From: CAYSDH01 sp964429805
Lineage (GTDB): Bacteria; Bacteroidota; Bacteroidia; Flavobacteriales_D; JABDKJ01
Length of the DNA stretch: 64,000 bases
Direction: 5' to 3'
Assembly (NCBI GenBank): GCA_964429805.1
Contig: CAYSDH010000001.1
Coordinates: 1 to 64,000 of the forward strand
The notes under the pieces are model-generated. The model was given only the letters and a program-made list of their open reading frames with translations. It did not search any database and was not told the DNA's origin. This document shows, piece after piece, positions 51,418 to 60,286 of the stretch. The stretch's first letter is position 1; the number at the start of each line of letters is the position of its first letter. The position numbers and the translations under genes were made by a program.

Positions 51418-51675
51418 ATGGCAAAGCTTGTACTTGATCTTCACGAGATATATAACAAAGGCTGGAAAATAGATGCCGAGCTCAATCGGATTATTGATGA
51501 AGCCGTGGAGAAGAGAATACCAATTATCGAGATTATTCCTGGCAAGGGATCGGGACAATTGAAGAAAAAAGTGATTCGCTTTTTACAGCAAAAACACATT
51601 AAAGCAAAGTACCACCGCATAGACAAAGACTCTAAGAATTTCGGTCGTCTCTTTGTAAGATTCAAGCATAAATAA
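51418..51675 (+). CDS. Smr-domain protein
   Basis: An 85-residue single Smr (small MutS-related) domain: VLDLHEIYNKG at the start, then EIIPGKGSGQLKKKV carrying the conserved GKGSG loop, and a C-terminal GRLFVRF. Smr domains can cut nucleic acids, and single-domain versions recently linked to ribosome collisions in other bacteria are longer; the role of this one is unknown. It overlaps the start of the aminotransferase gene by one base. Confidence 0.85.
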   Translation: MAKLVLDLHEIYNKGWKIDAELNRIIDEAVEKRIPIIEIIPGKGSGQLKKKVIRFLQQKHIKAKYHRIDKDSKNFGRLFVRFKHK

Positions 51676-52817
51676 TGGCGCTCAGATCTAAGTTGCCACA
51701 TATTGGAACCACCATTTTTACGGTAATGTCTGCGCTTGCTAATGAGCACAAAGCCATTAATCTCTCGCAGGGTTTTCCCAACTATGACTGTGATGTGCGT
51801 ATTAAAAATCTGGTCTCTCATCACATGCAGATAGGAAACAATCAGTACGCGCCCATGGCTGGTCTTATTGAATTGCGCGAGGCGCTCAGCATGAAGACGA
51901 AAAAGCTGTACGGCAAAGAATACGACCCTGACACTGAGATAACCATTACTGCGGGTGCTACGCAAGCGATATTTACTGCTATCACAGCATTCATTCATAC
52001 CAATGATGAGGTCATCATCTTTACGCCATCGTATGACTGCTATGAGCCGGCCATCACCTTAGCAGGAGGGCAAACACGCTATGTCCCTCTGGACCCTGAC
52101 GACTTCTCATTAAATCTTGAGACACTGAAGAAGGTCATGTCTGAAAGGACAAGAATGATCATTCTTAACTCACCGCACAATCCTAGTGGCACCATGATCA
52201 GTGCCGAGACCATGACTGAGTTAGAGAGGCTCCTTGACGGTAAAGATATTATCGTGCTGAGTGATGAGGTGTATGAGCACATCATATTTGATGGGCAGGT
52301 ACATCAGAGTGTGAGTCGGTATCCAGGGCTGAGTGAGCGAAGCATTGTTGTCTCCTCGTTTGGCAAGACATATCACAACACAGGCTGGAAGGTAGGGCAC
52401 TGTGCCGCGCCACGCGAGCTGATGGATGAGTTTAGAAAGGTGCATCAGTTTAATGTCTTTTGCGTGAACAGACCAGTGCAGCATGCGTTTCACGAAATCT
52501 TAGGCATGGAAGAGTTGTTTCTCGAACTCGGTGAGTTTTATCAGGCCAAGCGTGACTTGTTTTTTGAAGCTGTTTCGAGCTCACGTTTTACTGCCGCTCC
52601 ATGTGAAGGCACGTATTTCCAGTTGTTAGATTATCGGGCCATCTCTGAGGAGACTGATGTTGACTTGGCTCATCGTTTGACTATTGAAAAAGGCATCGCT
52701 TCGATACCGATTTCTGTGTTTAACTATCCAGAAAATGACAAGCGATACCTCAGGTTCTGTTTTGCTAAAAATGAAGACACGCTGCTGCGAGCTGCTGAAA
52801 AAATCTGCGCCATATGA
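51675..52817 (+). CDS. Methionine aminotransferase (YbdL/MtnE type, PLP class I)
   Basis: A 380-residue fold-type I aminotransferase. The PLP lysine is Lys231 in SSFGKTYHNTGWKVGH; NSPHNPSG (165-172) and SDEVYEHIIFDG are the other landmarks, and YAPMAGLIELREAL is typical of the kynurenine/methionine transaminase group. It is coupled (ATGA) to an omega-amidase gene, the pairing that converts 2-oxo-4-methylthiobutyrate back to methionine using glutamine, which supports a methionine-salvage role. Confidence 0.85.
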   Translation: MALRSKLPHIGTTIFTVMSALANEHKAINLSQGFPNYDCDVRIKNLVSHHMQIGNNQYAPMAGLIELREALSMKTKKLYGKEYDPDTEITITAGATQAIFTAITAFIHTNDEVIIFTPSYDCYEPAITLAGGQTRYVPLDPDDFSLNLETLKKVMSERTRMIILNSPHNPSGTMISAETMTELERLLDGKDIIVLSDEVYEHIIFDGQVHQSVSRYPGLSERSIVVSSFGKTYHNTGWKVGHCAAPRELMDEFRKVHQFNVFCVNRPVQHAFHEILGMEELFLELGEFYQAKRDLFFEAVSSSRFTAAPCEGTYFQLLDYRAISEETDVDLAHRLTIEKGIASIPISVFNYPENDKRYLRFCFAKNEDTLLRAAEKICAI

Positions 52818-53608
52818 ACAACATTAAACTAGCGGCTCTCCAATATGACATTGCGTGGCAAAATCCTGCCACAAATAGAGCTCACCTTGACACACTGTTG
52901 GAGGAGATAGACCCGACAATAGATTTAATTCTGTTGCCTGAAATGTTTAATACAGGCTTCTCTACCGCTTCTGACAACTTTGCCGAGTCGATGGATGGAG
53001 AGACGATGAACTGGATAAGCAACTGGGCCAAAAAACTGAATGCGGTAATGAGCGGCTCTCTCATGATTGCTGACCAAGACAAGCGTGTAAACAGAATGGT
53101 GTGGGTGAAGCCAGACGCCTCGGTTGAGTATTATGACAAGCGTCATTTGTTTAGAATGGCGGGAGAGCACGAACACTTTGATGCAGGTGCAGCGCAGAAA
53201 ATAGTACACTTAAAAGGCATGAGATTCTGCTTGCAAGTATGCTATGACCTTCGTTTTCCAGTGTGGAGCAGAAACAGGTTTACTCAAGGCGAATATGATT
53301 ATGACTGCATTATCTACATCGCAAATTGGCCCTCTCCGCGCGCCAATGCGTGGCGTGACCTTTTGCGTGCGCGGGCCATTGAGAATCTATCTTATTGCAT
53401 CGGTCTTAACCGTGTGGGCACTGATAATAATGGGATGACCTATTTAGGAGACTCCTGTGTGCTGGACTATAAAGGACTGGACTTAGCTCGCGCAGATGAT
53501 GGCCCTGCTGTGATTTACGCTGAGCTTTCTGCTGACGGACTGAAGCAGTTCAGAGAGGCATTTCCAGTGGGCATGGATGCAGATGACTTTACACTCAAAT
53601 CAATCTAA
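52814..53608 (+). CDS. Omega-amidase, YafV-type carbon-nitrogen hydrolase
   Basis: A 264-residue nitrilase-superfamily enzyme with the Glu-Lys-Cys triad: Glu43 in LPEMFNTGFS, Lys109 in YYDKRHLF and Cys143 in VCYDLRFPVWSRN. These sequences match the omega-amidase (YafV/Nit2) type that hydrolyses alpha-ketoglutaramate made by glutamine transaminases. Its start overlaps the aminotransferase stop by 4 bases, so the two work as a pair. The 3' end overlaps the convergent lipoprotein gene by 9 bases. Confidence 0.88.
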   Translation: MNNIKLAALQYDIAWQNPATNRAHLDTLLEEIDPTIDLILLPEMFNTGFSTASDNFAESMDGETMNWISNWAKKLNAVMSGSLMIADQDKRVNRMVWVKPDASVEYYDKRHLFRMAGEHEHFDAGAAQKIVHLKGMRFCLQVCYDLRFPVWSRNRFTQGEYDYDCIIYIANWPSPRANAWRDLLRARAIENLSYCIGLNRVGTDNNGMTYLGDSCVLDYKGLDLARADDGPAVIYAELSADGLKQFREAFPVGMDADDFTLKSI

Positions 53609-55189
53609 GATCACTTCGATCTCCCAGTTTCCTTTGAGTTGAATGTTCTCGCCATATTTTACCACTCGTTCTGGCTGAGTGCCATTTAAATAATCACCTG
53701 TATCCCACTTTCCGTTTTCGTTTTCATCATACAAGATGTACAATGAATAAGAGGCAGGCTTTATGTTTGAGAAGGTATATACACCGGTATCGGTGACTGT
53801 TTTTTGGTGCACAGGCAACTGTCCCTTTTTGTCTGGCGAGCGAAGAGTTAAGACGCAGTTAGCGTAAGAAGAGTCGATGATTGAAACGATAACTGTGCCC
53901 AGCGACTCGAGTGCAGGACATTTGAAATCAAAGGAGGTGGAGTCATTAGTCGGCCCGACTAGAGGCTCAAATGCTCCCGGAAGTATACTCATTGTGTAGA
54001 CCCCGTTTTCTTCCCAAGCCGCACTTAACGCTAGTTCTTTTGGTCCGCTTTGCTCGATAGAGAACTCGACTTCTAGGCTGTCTTTAATCAACTCCATGAG
54101 ACCGACATCCATGCTCTTAACTGGTCGGTCGAGTTTGATGGGTAAAGTCGCTTCATTATGCGGCAGCACAGTCTCTCTGATGCTCAACGGCCCGATGTCG
54201 GTTTTTCTTTTTTCTGTACGCACATTGATGGTATCTATGACCATTTCACTATCTAACAATTCTAGGGCGATGGCTTTGTCATCTACATGCGGTGAAAACC
54301 AAAACTCTACAGAGTCTTTTCTGTCAAAATCTATAGTCTCTGCCGGTAAAGGAGAGTCTGCCAAAGCCTTCAGATTTAGGTCTTTCACGTCTTTAGAAAA
54401 TGACACCACAATGGATTGCTTAAACGCACCCACATCAATGTTTTTGACGAATAATTCTTCTTCGATTTCTCTGAACATTCGCAATTCGTGCAGCACGCTA
54501 TCCCCTTCAGATACCTCAATCGGTTGATTTAAAAAAGCCAGCTGCTCGCCCCTGTCGTATTTGAGATCCGCATCCATGTCCATGAGGCCAACCAGATTAT
54601 ACGTGCCACCGCTCAAGTATGGGATTCGAAATCCGCCTGTCTCATTAGACTTAGAGATATAATATGGTTTTGACTTAAAGAAGGCCGAGTCAATAAGGTT
54701 CTTGTATAGCATGACTAGACAGCTGGCACAGGCCTCGTCATTCTCTGCCAAAAACAAAGTGCCCGCTACTGAAAGGCTGTCAATAAAATCTCCTGTGCTA
54801 AACAGAAATAGGTTCTCACTCAGTATGTTGCCTTCATTATAATCAGAGATAGCCTCTCCGAAATTCATGGTATACGTAGTGTTGGCCTGCAGCGTATCGT
54901 TGAAGGTGATAATCACTTTGTTACCACCTTTGAGCTCAAAGTCTGGCGCTTTATCTAAAGGTGGCGAGATAATGACTTGGTCTCGCACATTGGCCAATTG
55001 GACGTATTCATCAAACTCAAGAACGATTTTGTCTCCTGCAAAGTTGGTGCTCAATAATTGAGGTGCAGAATAAGTTAGTTGGGGTGAGGTTTCATCTTTG
55101 TCACCACCAGTCGGTGTTTTCATCTGGGCACAGGCCTGTATGATGAGCAAAAACAGGAGTGTCAGCAAGTAGCCGCAAAATCTTTTCAT
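53600..55189 (-). CDS. Ig-like (BIG_5) domain lipoprotein
   Basis: A 529-residue lipoprotein with lipobox Cys20 (FLLIIQAC). Directly after it comes the bacterial Ig-like pattern TPTGGDKDETSPQLTYSAPQ, a domain typical of Bacteroidota surface lipoproteins (BIG_5), ending SENLFLFSTGD. The rest is beta-rich and has no recognised enzyme motif; LYKNLIDSAFFKSKPYY is another common stretch of the family. It probably sits on the outer membrane. It overlaps the msrC gene by 4 bases, although a functional link is not evident. Confidence 0.8.
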   Translation of the reverse strand: MKRFCGYLLTLLFLLIIQACAQMKTPTGGDKDETSPQLTYSAPQLLSTNFAGDKIVLEFDEYVQLANVRDQVIISPPLDKAPDFELKGGNKVIITFNDTLQANTTYTMNFGEAISDYNEGNILSENLFLFSTGDFIDSLSVAGTLFLAENDEACASCLVMLYKNLIDSAFFKSKPYYISKSNETGGFRIPYLSGGTYNLVGLMDMDADLKYDRGEQLAFLNQPIEVSEGDSVLHELRMFREIEEELFVKNIDVGAFKQSIVVSFSKDVKDLNLKALADSPLPAETIDFDRKDSVEFWFSPHVDDKAIALELLDSEMVIDTINVRTEKRKTDIGPLSIRETVLPHNEATLPIKLDRPVKSMDVGLMELIKDSLEVEFSIEQSGPKELALSAAWEENGVYTMSILPGAFEPLVGPTNDSTSFDFKCPALESLGTVIVSIIDSSYANCVLTLRSPDKKGQLPVHQKTVTDTGVYTFSNIKPASYSLYILYDENENGKWDTGDYLNGTQPERVVKYGENIQLKGNWEIEVILD

Positions 55190-55650
55190 GCTGCGTAAAG
55201 GTGGTCTTGAAGTAAGTGCATCAACTTTTCTAATCCAGCTTTGTCATCCTCACTAAAGTCATCTAACTGATTAGAATCTACATCTAAGACCATTGTCACC
55301 TCTTCTCCATTTCTAATGGGTATTACTATTTCAGACTGACTGTGCGCACTACAAGCTATGTGCCCGGGAAACTCATGCACATCAGGCACCAGCAGTGTTT
55401 TGTTCTCTTGCCAAGAGCTACCACAGACACCTTTTCCTTTTTGAATGCGGGTGCAGGCCACAGGGCCTTGAAAGGGGCCAAGCACGAGTTCGTTATTCTT
55501 AACCAGATAGAAACCCACCCAAAAGAACTTGAGCTCTTGACTTATAAGCGCAGCGGTGTTTGCCAGGCTGGCCACAAGATCATCTTCTCCCTCAAGCAGA
55601 CCTTTTAATTGGGCATGCAAGCCTTGATATATCTCAGTACGATTCGTCAT
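55186..55650 (-). CDS. msrC: Free methionine-(R)-sulphoxide reductase (GAF domain)
   Basis: A 154-residue GAF protein. The three cysteines Cys66, Cys76 and Cys100 (in VACTRIQKGKGVCGSSW and GHIACSAHSQSEIVIP) have exactly the spacing of the E. coli enzyme (10 and 24 residues apart), so it should reduce free methionine-R-sulphoxide. It overlaps comF by 4 bases and the Ig-like lipoprotein by 4 bases. Two methionine-related genes face it on the other strand (51675-53608). Confidence 0.88.
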   Translation of the reverse strand: MTNRTEIYQGLHAQLKGLLEGEDDLVASLANTAALISQELKFFWVGFYLVKNNELVLGPFQGPVACTRIQKGKGVCGSSWQENKTLLVPDVHEFPGHIACSAHSQSEIVIPIRNGEEVTMVLDVDSNQLDDFSEDDKAGLEKLMHLLQDHLYAA

Positions 55651-56339
55651 TCGGCACAGGCGACTGCCGCGATTGATAGTTTGACATCTTTACACTGCGC
55701 AAAGGCTTGAGCGCATGCTTCTAAAGTTGACCCAGAAGTAATGACATCATCAATAAGAAGAACATGTTTTCCTTCGAGTTGCTCTGGCCTGAGTAGCTCG
55801 AAAATAGACCGCACATTGCCCCAACGCGAGTAAATGGATTTTCTAGTTTGCGTTTTGTTGTCCGCGGTTCTAATAAGATTGTCTTTGATTGAGTCATAAG
55901 AATGTATGGCCATGCCCTCTGCAATCAAATCACACTGATTATATCCTCTTGACTGTTGCTTCTTTGGGTGCAAGGGAACTGGAATCACGACATCCACATT
56001 TGAAAACCTAGTCGACTTTCGTAGTTCTTGTCCGAGTAGCTCACCGAGCTTCACTCCAACCTCTTTATTTCCATGATACTTCAAGGCATAGAGTAAACGC
56101 TGAATACGACTGTTTTTATTGTAGTAAATCATGGAAGTTGCCGCCTCAAACTTCACCTTACCCCAAAGTCGCTGCTCGATCATGTTGTCTTCGATATCAT
56201 GCAGCTTTGCAAAAGGCATTTCCCAGAGGCAATTCAGACAGATAACGTCTTCGTTCTTCAACAAAGGGTCGACACATCCAGCACATAACTGAGGATAAAA
56301 CAGGTCAACAAAATCGTCTATGAGCTCCGCGAACTTCAT
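55647..56339 (-). CDS. ComF family protein (phosphoribosyltransferase-like)
   Basis: A 230-residue cytoplasmic protein: an N-terminal zinc-binding region with CAGC and CLNC pairs and a C-terminal phosphoribosyltransferase domain with the PRPP loop VLLIDDVITSGSTLEA. In competent bacteria ComF helps DNA uptake; in others its role is unclear. The frame extends to a TTG at 56357, but the ATG at 56339 gives MKFAELIDDFVDLFYPQLCAGC, the normal start. Confidence 0.88.
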   Translation of the reverse strand: MKFAELIDDFVDLFYPQLCAGCVDPLLKNEDVICLNCLWEMPFAKLHDIEDNMIEQRLWGKVKFEAATSMIYYNKNSRIQRLLYALKYHGNKEVGVKLGELLGQELRKSTRFSNVDVVIPVPLHPKKQQSRGYNQCDLIAEGMAIHSYDSIKDNLIRTADNKTQTRKSIYSRWGNVRSIFELLRPEQLEGKHVLLIDDVITSGSTLEACAQAFAQCKDVKLSIAAVACAE

Positions 56340-56456
56340 TTTTTTTATCTTTCCCAAGAAACAAAGCCGCCTAGGAGGCTTGACATTTCTGGTTTTTTAT
56401 CTTTTGTCGAAGATAATATTCAATTCGACATTGAAACATATTGATACGTTGGCAAC

Positions 56457-57377
56457 ATGGACTCAGCAAAGCAAAAGAACAACAGGGTACTTTACGGAAT
56501 TATCGGGCTACTTTCTTTGGTCGTCATCTTTCTTGGCTATAAATTAATGCAAGAAAAATCGCAGGTCGATGTCTTTGTCGAAGAGACGATTCCAGAATTG
56601 GAGTTTGAGCGAAACAACCTGGAGATGGAACTCGAGGACATGTTTGAGCAATATGACACCCTCACTGTTGAAAATGAGGAGCTCAATGCAGACCTCATCG
56701 CGCAAAAAGAAGAAGTCTCTAAGCTGATGGACCAAGTCGCCAAGTTGGACAAGAACAGTAAGGCCTACAAATGGGAGATTGGCAAATTGAAAAAAGAAGC
56801 CGGAACCCTACGCGAGATTATGAAGGGCTACCTGCATGAGATTGACTCACTTAATCAGGCTAACGCTGAGCTGACCGCCAAGGCAGACAACCTCACGCAG
56901 AACTTGACAAAGGTCACTGGTGAAAAGCAAACGCTCGAGTCTCAAGTAGAGAAACAAGACGACATTATCAAGACGGGCTCTATTCTGCAAGCTATGAATG
57001 TCAATGCCATGGCTATACGAGTAAAGGCTTCTGGAAATCAAGTGGAGACAAGCCGCGCTTCTCGTACTGAGATGATCAAATCATGCTGCACTCTCGGAGA
57101 AAACAGAATTACTCAAAGCGGAACAAAAACGATATACATCAGAGTAATTAGTCCTGAAGGAGCTGTGCTCGCTAACACCACTCAGCCCAATGCCACGTTT
57201 AAGTATGACGGTATTTCGGGGAAGTACAGTGTGAAGCGTGACATCCAGTATGACAACAGTCTGCAGGATCTCTGCGTATTCTACACGGTGGCTGATGATT
57301 TGGCCACTGGCCAATACATTGTTGAGATGTATGAGTCTGGTACACTGATTGGCAAAACCAACTTTGACTTACGCTAA
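56457..57377 (+). CDS. Membrane-anchored coiled-coil protein, unknown function
   Basis: A 306-residue protein with one N-terminal membrane helix (about residues 12-31), then a long heptad-rich coiled coil (about 34-170, for example LEMELEDMFEQYDTLTVENE and further Glu/Lys/Leu repeats), and a C-terminal beta-rich domain (TIYIRVISPEGAVLANTTQP, QYDNSLQDLCVFYTVADD). The layout suggests a periplasmic rod with a small binding domain. No family recognised beyond similar Bacteroidota hypotheticals. Two hairpins follow the stop. Confidence 0.6.
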   Translation: MDSAKQKNNRVLYGIIGLLSLVVIFLGYKLMQEKSQVDVFVEETIPELEFERNNLEMELEDMFEQYDTLTVENEELNADLIAQKEEVSKLMDQVAKLDKNSKAYKWEIGKLKKEAGTLREIMKGYLHEIDSLNQANAELTAKADNLTQNLTKVTGEKQTLESQVEKQDDIIKTGSILQAMNVNAMAIRVKASGNQVETSRASRTEMIKSCCTLGENRITQSGTKTIYIRVISPEGAVLANTTQPNATFKYDGISGKYSVKRDIQYDNSLQDLCVFYTVADDLATGQYIVEMYESGTLIGKTNFDLR

Positions 57378-57385
57378 ATCTCTCT

Positions 57386-57407
57386 AAAACTGTGCATTAC
57401 AGTTTTT
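57386..57407 (+). terminator. Rho-independent terminator
   Basis: AAAACTGT (57386-57393), loop GCATT, ACAGTTTT (57399-57406) and a further T. Begins 8 bases after the stop of the coiled-coil gene. Confidence 0.75.
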
Positions 57408-57500
57408 AAATGTGACTTCTACTACACCTTTCGTCTATATAATAGATGAGCAATCATCTTTAAACTTCGGTGTTGAATAGACTCAATACTAACAGATGAG

Positions 57501-57533
57501 AGGTCCTCACACATAGCAGTGAGGATCTTTTTT
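57501..57533 (+). terminator. Second rho-independent terminator
   Basis: AGGTCCTCAC (57501-57510) pairs with GTGAGGATCT (57519-57528), including one G-U pair, around an 8-base loop, followed by TTTTT. It reinforces the terminator about 100 bases upstream before the convergent oxidase genes. Confidence 0.8.
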
Positions 57534-57538
57534 AGTTT

Positions 57539-57781
57539 TCAGAATGCGTCAGAAAGCATCTTTCTCAACTCAGACTTATAGTTGAAAATCAAGAACCCCG
57601 CGATTAGCGTGTACGGAAATGCCATGAGGTAAAGTATACCATCATTAATACCGCCAGACACAGCAGGACCGCCAAAAGTTTGCTCCGACTCTAAGACCGC
57701 TTTACACATGGCGCACTGGGCTGACATGTCAAGAGACAATACAGATAAAGCAACGAGTATGATAACGGTTTTGAGCCTCAT
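57539..57781 (-). CDS. Small CxxC membrane protein of the oxidase-assembly operon
   Basis: An 80-residue protein: signal or first membrane segment (TVIILVALSVLSLDMSAQ), then CAMCKAVLESEQ with a CxxC (Cys23, Cys26), a Gly-rich stretch and a second membrane helix near 48-66, ending with a basic tail. No family recognised. It is one base downstream of a DUF420 gene and in the same run as SCO and oxidase subunits, so a role in copper or thiol chemistry during oxidase assembly is likely but inferred. Confidence 0.7.
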   Translation of the reverse strand: MRLKTVIILVALSVLSLDMSAQCAMCKAVLESEQTFGGPAVSGGINDGILYLMAFPYTLIAGFLIFNYKSELRKMLSDAF

Positions 57782-57782
57782 G

Positions 57783-58307
57783 TTAATGTATGTAGTAAGG
57801 ACTAATCATTAAATAGACAACAACTCCGGTCAAAGTGACGTACAGCCAAATCGGAAAAGTAATCTTGGCGATTTTTCTATGCTTGTCAAAGCGCTCTGCT
57901 AAGGCCCTTACGTATGTGAAGAGAACCAACGGAACTAGAACAATAGATAAGACGATATGACTCGCCAAAATGGTCAAATAGATGGTTTTAATAGTCCCCT
58001 CTCCACCAAACTTAGTAGCGGGCACTGAGTAGTGATACATCACATATGCCAAGAGAAAGTAGATTGATAAACCGATGGCCAGTTGCATCAGACGTTTGTG
58101 CAGACTGATGTTTTTCTTTTTGATGGCTATCAGTGCGAAAATCAGGACGAAAAAGGTGAGCCCATTCGTAAACGCATATGTGCTGGGTAGAAATGACCAG
58201 GTGGCTCCTTGCTCTGGGTTTTGGCCTCCAAAAAAGAATAAAAGCGAAATGACAACAGGGAGGAGAATTGACACAATTATGATCCAACCAGTATATTTCT
58301 TCTCCAT
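57783..58307 (-). CDS. DUF420 membrane protein
   Basis: A 174-residue protein with about five membrane helices. The pattern LHKRLMQLAIGLSIYFLLAY and HIVLSIVLVPLVLFTYVRAL is that of DUF420, a family regularly encoded beside SCO and cytochrome oxidase genes and related to CtaM-type oxidase maturation factors. The exact role is not settled. Its start overlaps the SCO stop by one base. Confidence 0.82.
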   Translation of the reverse strand: MEKKYTGWIIIVSILLPVVISLLFFFGGQNPEQGATWSFLPSTYAFTNGLTFFVLIFALIAIKKKNISLHKRLMQLAIGLSIYFLLAYVMYHYSVPATKFGGEGTIKTIYLTILASHIVLSIVLVPLVLFTYVRALAERFDKHRKIAKITFPIWLYVTLTGVVVYLMISPYYIH

Positions 58308-59014
58308 TACTTCTTTGCTTTTTTCTTCAATCTTCTCTCTTCCCCGATGAGCATTTTTATGTCGTCTTCGACTAGTTGTCTGCCGTCTACAGTTGTACCA
58401 TCATAAAAACCTCGGATGTGCAGATTCTTGTCTACCAGCACAAATTTTTCTGAGTGAAGGAAACCTCCCTCGGCAGCCAAATCTTCTTGTGTGGTCAGTT
58501 TAAATCCTTCTACACCCAGCGGATAAATAACGTCTTTAGACCCAGTAGCAAAACTCCATCTCGTCAAATCAGCCTCCATCTCTTTGGCATAGGCTTTTAG
58601 TATTTCTGGGCGATCATACTCAGGGTTGACGGTGATGCTGAGAAAGACAACTTCTTCAAAGTATTCATCTTCAAGCAGCCAGACTAGCTGACTCATCTGC
58701 CTCGTCATTTTCGGACAAATAGTGCCACATGTAGTAAAGAAGAAGTCTACCACACAGACCTTACCTTCTAGATAAGACCGGTCTAGTTTATTTCCATTAT
58801 GATCAATTAACTCAAACTCTGGTATGGTGTGCCACACGGTGTCATTAACCATGACGCCATTCTGGTCTTTTTTGACCACATCAACTGGGTAGTAGTATGG
58901 GAGTGTGCTAAAGCTGTGCTCCATTTTGCCAAATAGCAACACGAACAATGGCACGAGAATTAAAATAGAACCGAGTATGACAAATTTCTTACCGTTTCCC
59001 GAGGGCTGTTCCAT
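58307..59014 (-). CDS. SCO1/SenC family copper chaperone
   Basis: A 235-residue membrane-anchored thioredoxin-fold protein. One N-terminal helix (about 11-29) precedes the copper site: Cys96 and Cys100 in TTCGTICPKMT, and His187 in GGFLHSEKF, all three conserved. SCO proteins deliver copper to the CuA centre of oxidase subunit II or reduce its cysteines. It lies between subunit IV and DUF420. Confidence 0.9.
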   Translation of the reverse strand: MEQPSGNGKKFVILGSILILVPLFVLLFGKMEHSFSTLPYYYPVDVVKKDQNGVMVNDTVWHTIPEFELIDHNGNKLDRSYLEGKVCVVDFFFTTCGTICPKMTRQMSQLVWLLEDEYFEEVVFLSITVNPEYDRPEILKAYAKEMEADLTRWSFATGSKDVIYPLGVEGFKLTTQEDLAAEGGFLHSEKFVLVDKNLHIRGFYDGTTVDGRQLVEDDIKMLIGEERRLKKKAKK

Positions 59015-59401
59015 TTACTCTGCTGGTGTACCGTGAAACATATCAAACGCGTAGGTCGACTCGGTAAGGGCAATAAAAATCAGGTAGGCAATGAGGATTA
59101 TGTATGGCACTAGAATGGCATACTTCAGATTCTTTCGCTCATCACCAAGGTGCATAAATGAAAGCACGATATATCCAGCTTTGAGCAGTGTCAAGCCTAT
59201 GAAAAGCCACTTAACCACCGTCCACGTTGTATCACCAGCCAGTCTCGGGATTTTACCTCCAAGGTATACTTCAATAATCGTAACGACCGTCAGAAGTACC
59301 GTTACGAAAAGAATCTTCTTTCGTATCGCTTTCCCATGCTCTTCGTCATGCTTTGCATTGACAGCATAAGACTCATTGACAATTAAATCATCTCTTTCCA
59401 T
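59015..59401 (-). CDS. Cytochrome c oxidase subunit IV family protein
   Basis: A 128-residue protein with three membrane helices (KKILFVTVLLTVVTIIEVYL, then WLFIGLTLLKAGYIVLSFMH and LVPYIILIAYLIFIAL). The second helix pattern with MHLGDERKNL is that of the caa3-type COX4 family. It starts right after the SCO gene and follows the subunit III gene by 3 bases. Confidence 0.87.
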   Translation of the reverse strand: MERDDLIVNESYAVNAKHDEEHGKAIRKKILFVTVLLTVVTIIEVYLGGKIPRLAGDTTWTVVKWLFIGLTLLKAGYIVLSFMHLGDERKNLKYAILVPYIILIAYLIFIALTESTYAFDMFHGTPAE

Positions 59402-59404
59402 ATA

Positions 59405-60262
59405 TCACACGAGGTAAAAGAAGGTGAATACAAATACCCAAACTAAATCTACAAAGTGCCAGTAGAGCCCGGTCTTCTCAACCATTTCAAAATGGCCTCT
59501 AGCATCATAAGCTCCCTTCATCACTTGTATGAGTATCAACAAGTTGATTACCACTCCAGAGAACACGTGGAAACCGTGAAATCCTGTAATGAAGAAGAAG
59601 AAGTTGGCGTATTGAGGTTTGTTTGGCAGATACTCGTTACGAGTCATGTTGGCTCCATGGTAGTAGTCTTCCATGTTGGCTAAAATTGATGCGGCTTTCG
59701 CGCCGTCTATTTTAACTGCTTCACCTTCGTTATATCTGTTATCGATAAGGTACGCTCCTTCAGCCATCGTGTAATTGTGAGCGGCATCTACCTTCATGTC
59801 TTCACTAACGAAGTAGGTCTCGCCAGATGTAGTAGTGATGTATCCTCCAGAACCGTGAATAAAGTGACTCCACTCCCACACTTGAGAAAGAAGGAAGAAC
59901 AAACCACCAATTACAGTGAGAGTCAACCATTTTATAACTCCTTTCTTATCCAGTCTGTGTCCTGCTTCTACAGCAAGTACCATGGTCACCGAACTCACAA
60001 TGAGGATGAATGTCATCAAGGCCACATAGAGCAGCGGGTAACCGTTGCCCAAAAATGGCATTGCGTTAAACACTTTCTCTCCTACTGGCCAGACATCATA
60101 TGTATGTCTGATATACCCGTAAGCAATAAGAAGTCCAGAAAAAGTAAGGGCATCTGAGACGAGGAAGAACCACATCATCATTTTCCCATAGGTGACAGCA
60201 AAAGGCGAACGGCCTCCAGCCCATGCTTCCCCTTTTTGTAGTACTTCACCGTGTCCTGCCAT
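59405..60262 (-). CDS. Cytochrome c oxidase subunit III (first copy)
   Basis: A 285-residue membrane protein of the haem-copper oxidase subunit III family, with MMMWFFLVSDALTFSGLLIA at the start and TGFHGFHVFSGVVINL and WHFVDLVWVFVFTFFYL near the end. A loop of about 80 residues (GGYITTTSGETYF to NEYLPNKPQYAN) between helices makes it longer than usual; similar long loops are found in Bacteroidota. A second subunit III lies beside it. Subunits I and II are not in this window. Confidence 0.9.
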   Translation of the reverse strand: MAGHGEVLQKGEAWAGGRSPFAVTYGKMMMWFFLVSDALTFSGLLIAYGYIRHTYDVWPVGEKVFNAMPFLGNGYPLLYVALMTFILIVSSVTMVLAVEAGHRLDKKGVIKWLTLTVIGGLFFLLSQVWEWSHFIHGSGGYITTTSGETYFVSEDMKVDAAHNYTMAEGAYLIDNRYNEGEAVKIDGAKAASILANMEDYYHGANMTRNEYLPNKPQYANFFFFITGFHGFHVFSGVVINLLILIQVMKGAYDARGHFEMVEKTGLYWHFVDLVWVFVFTFFYLV

Positions 60263-60286
60263 GGTCGTTAGATTTTGCTTGCAAGT

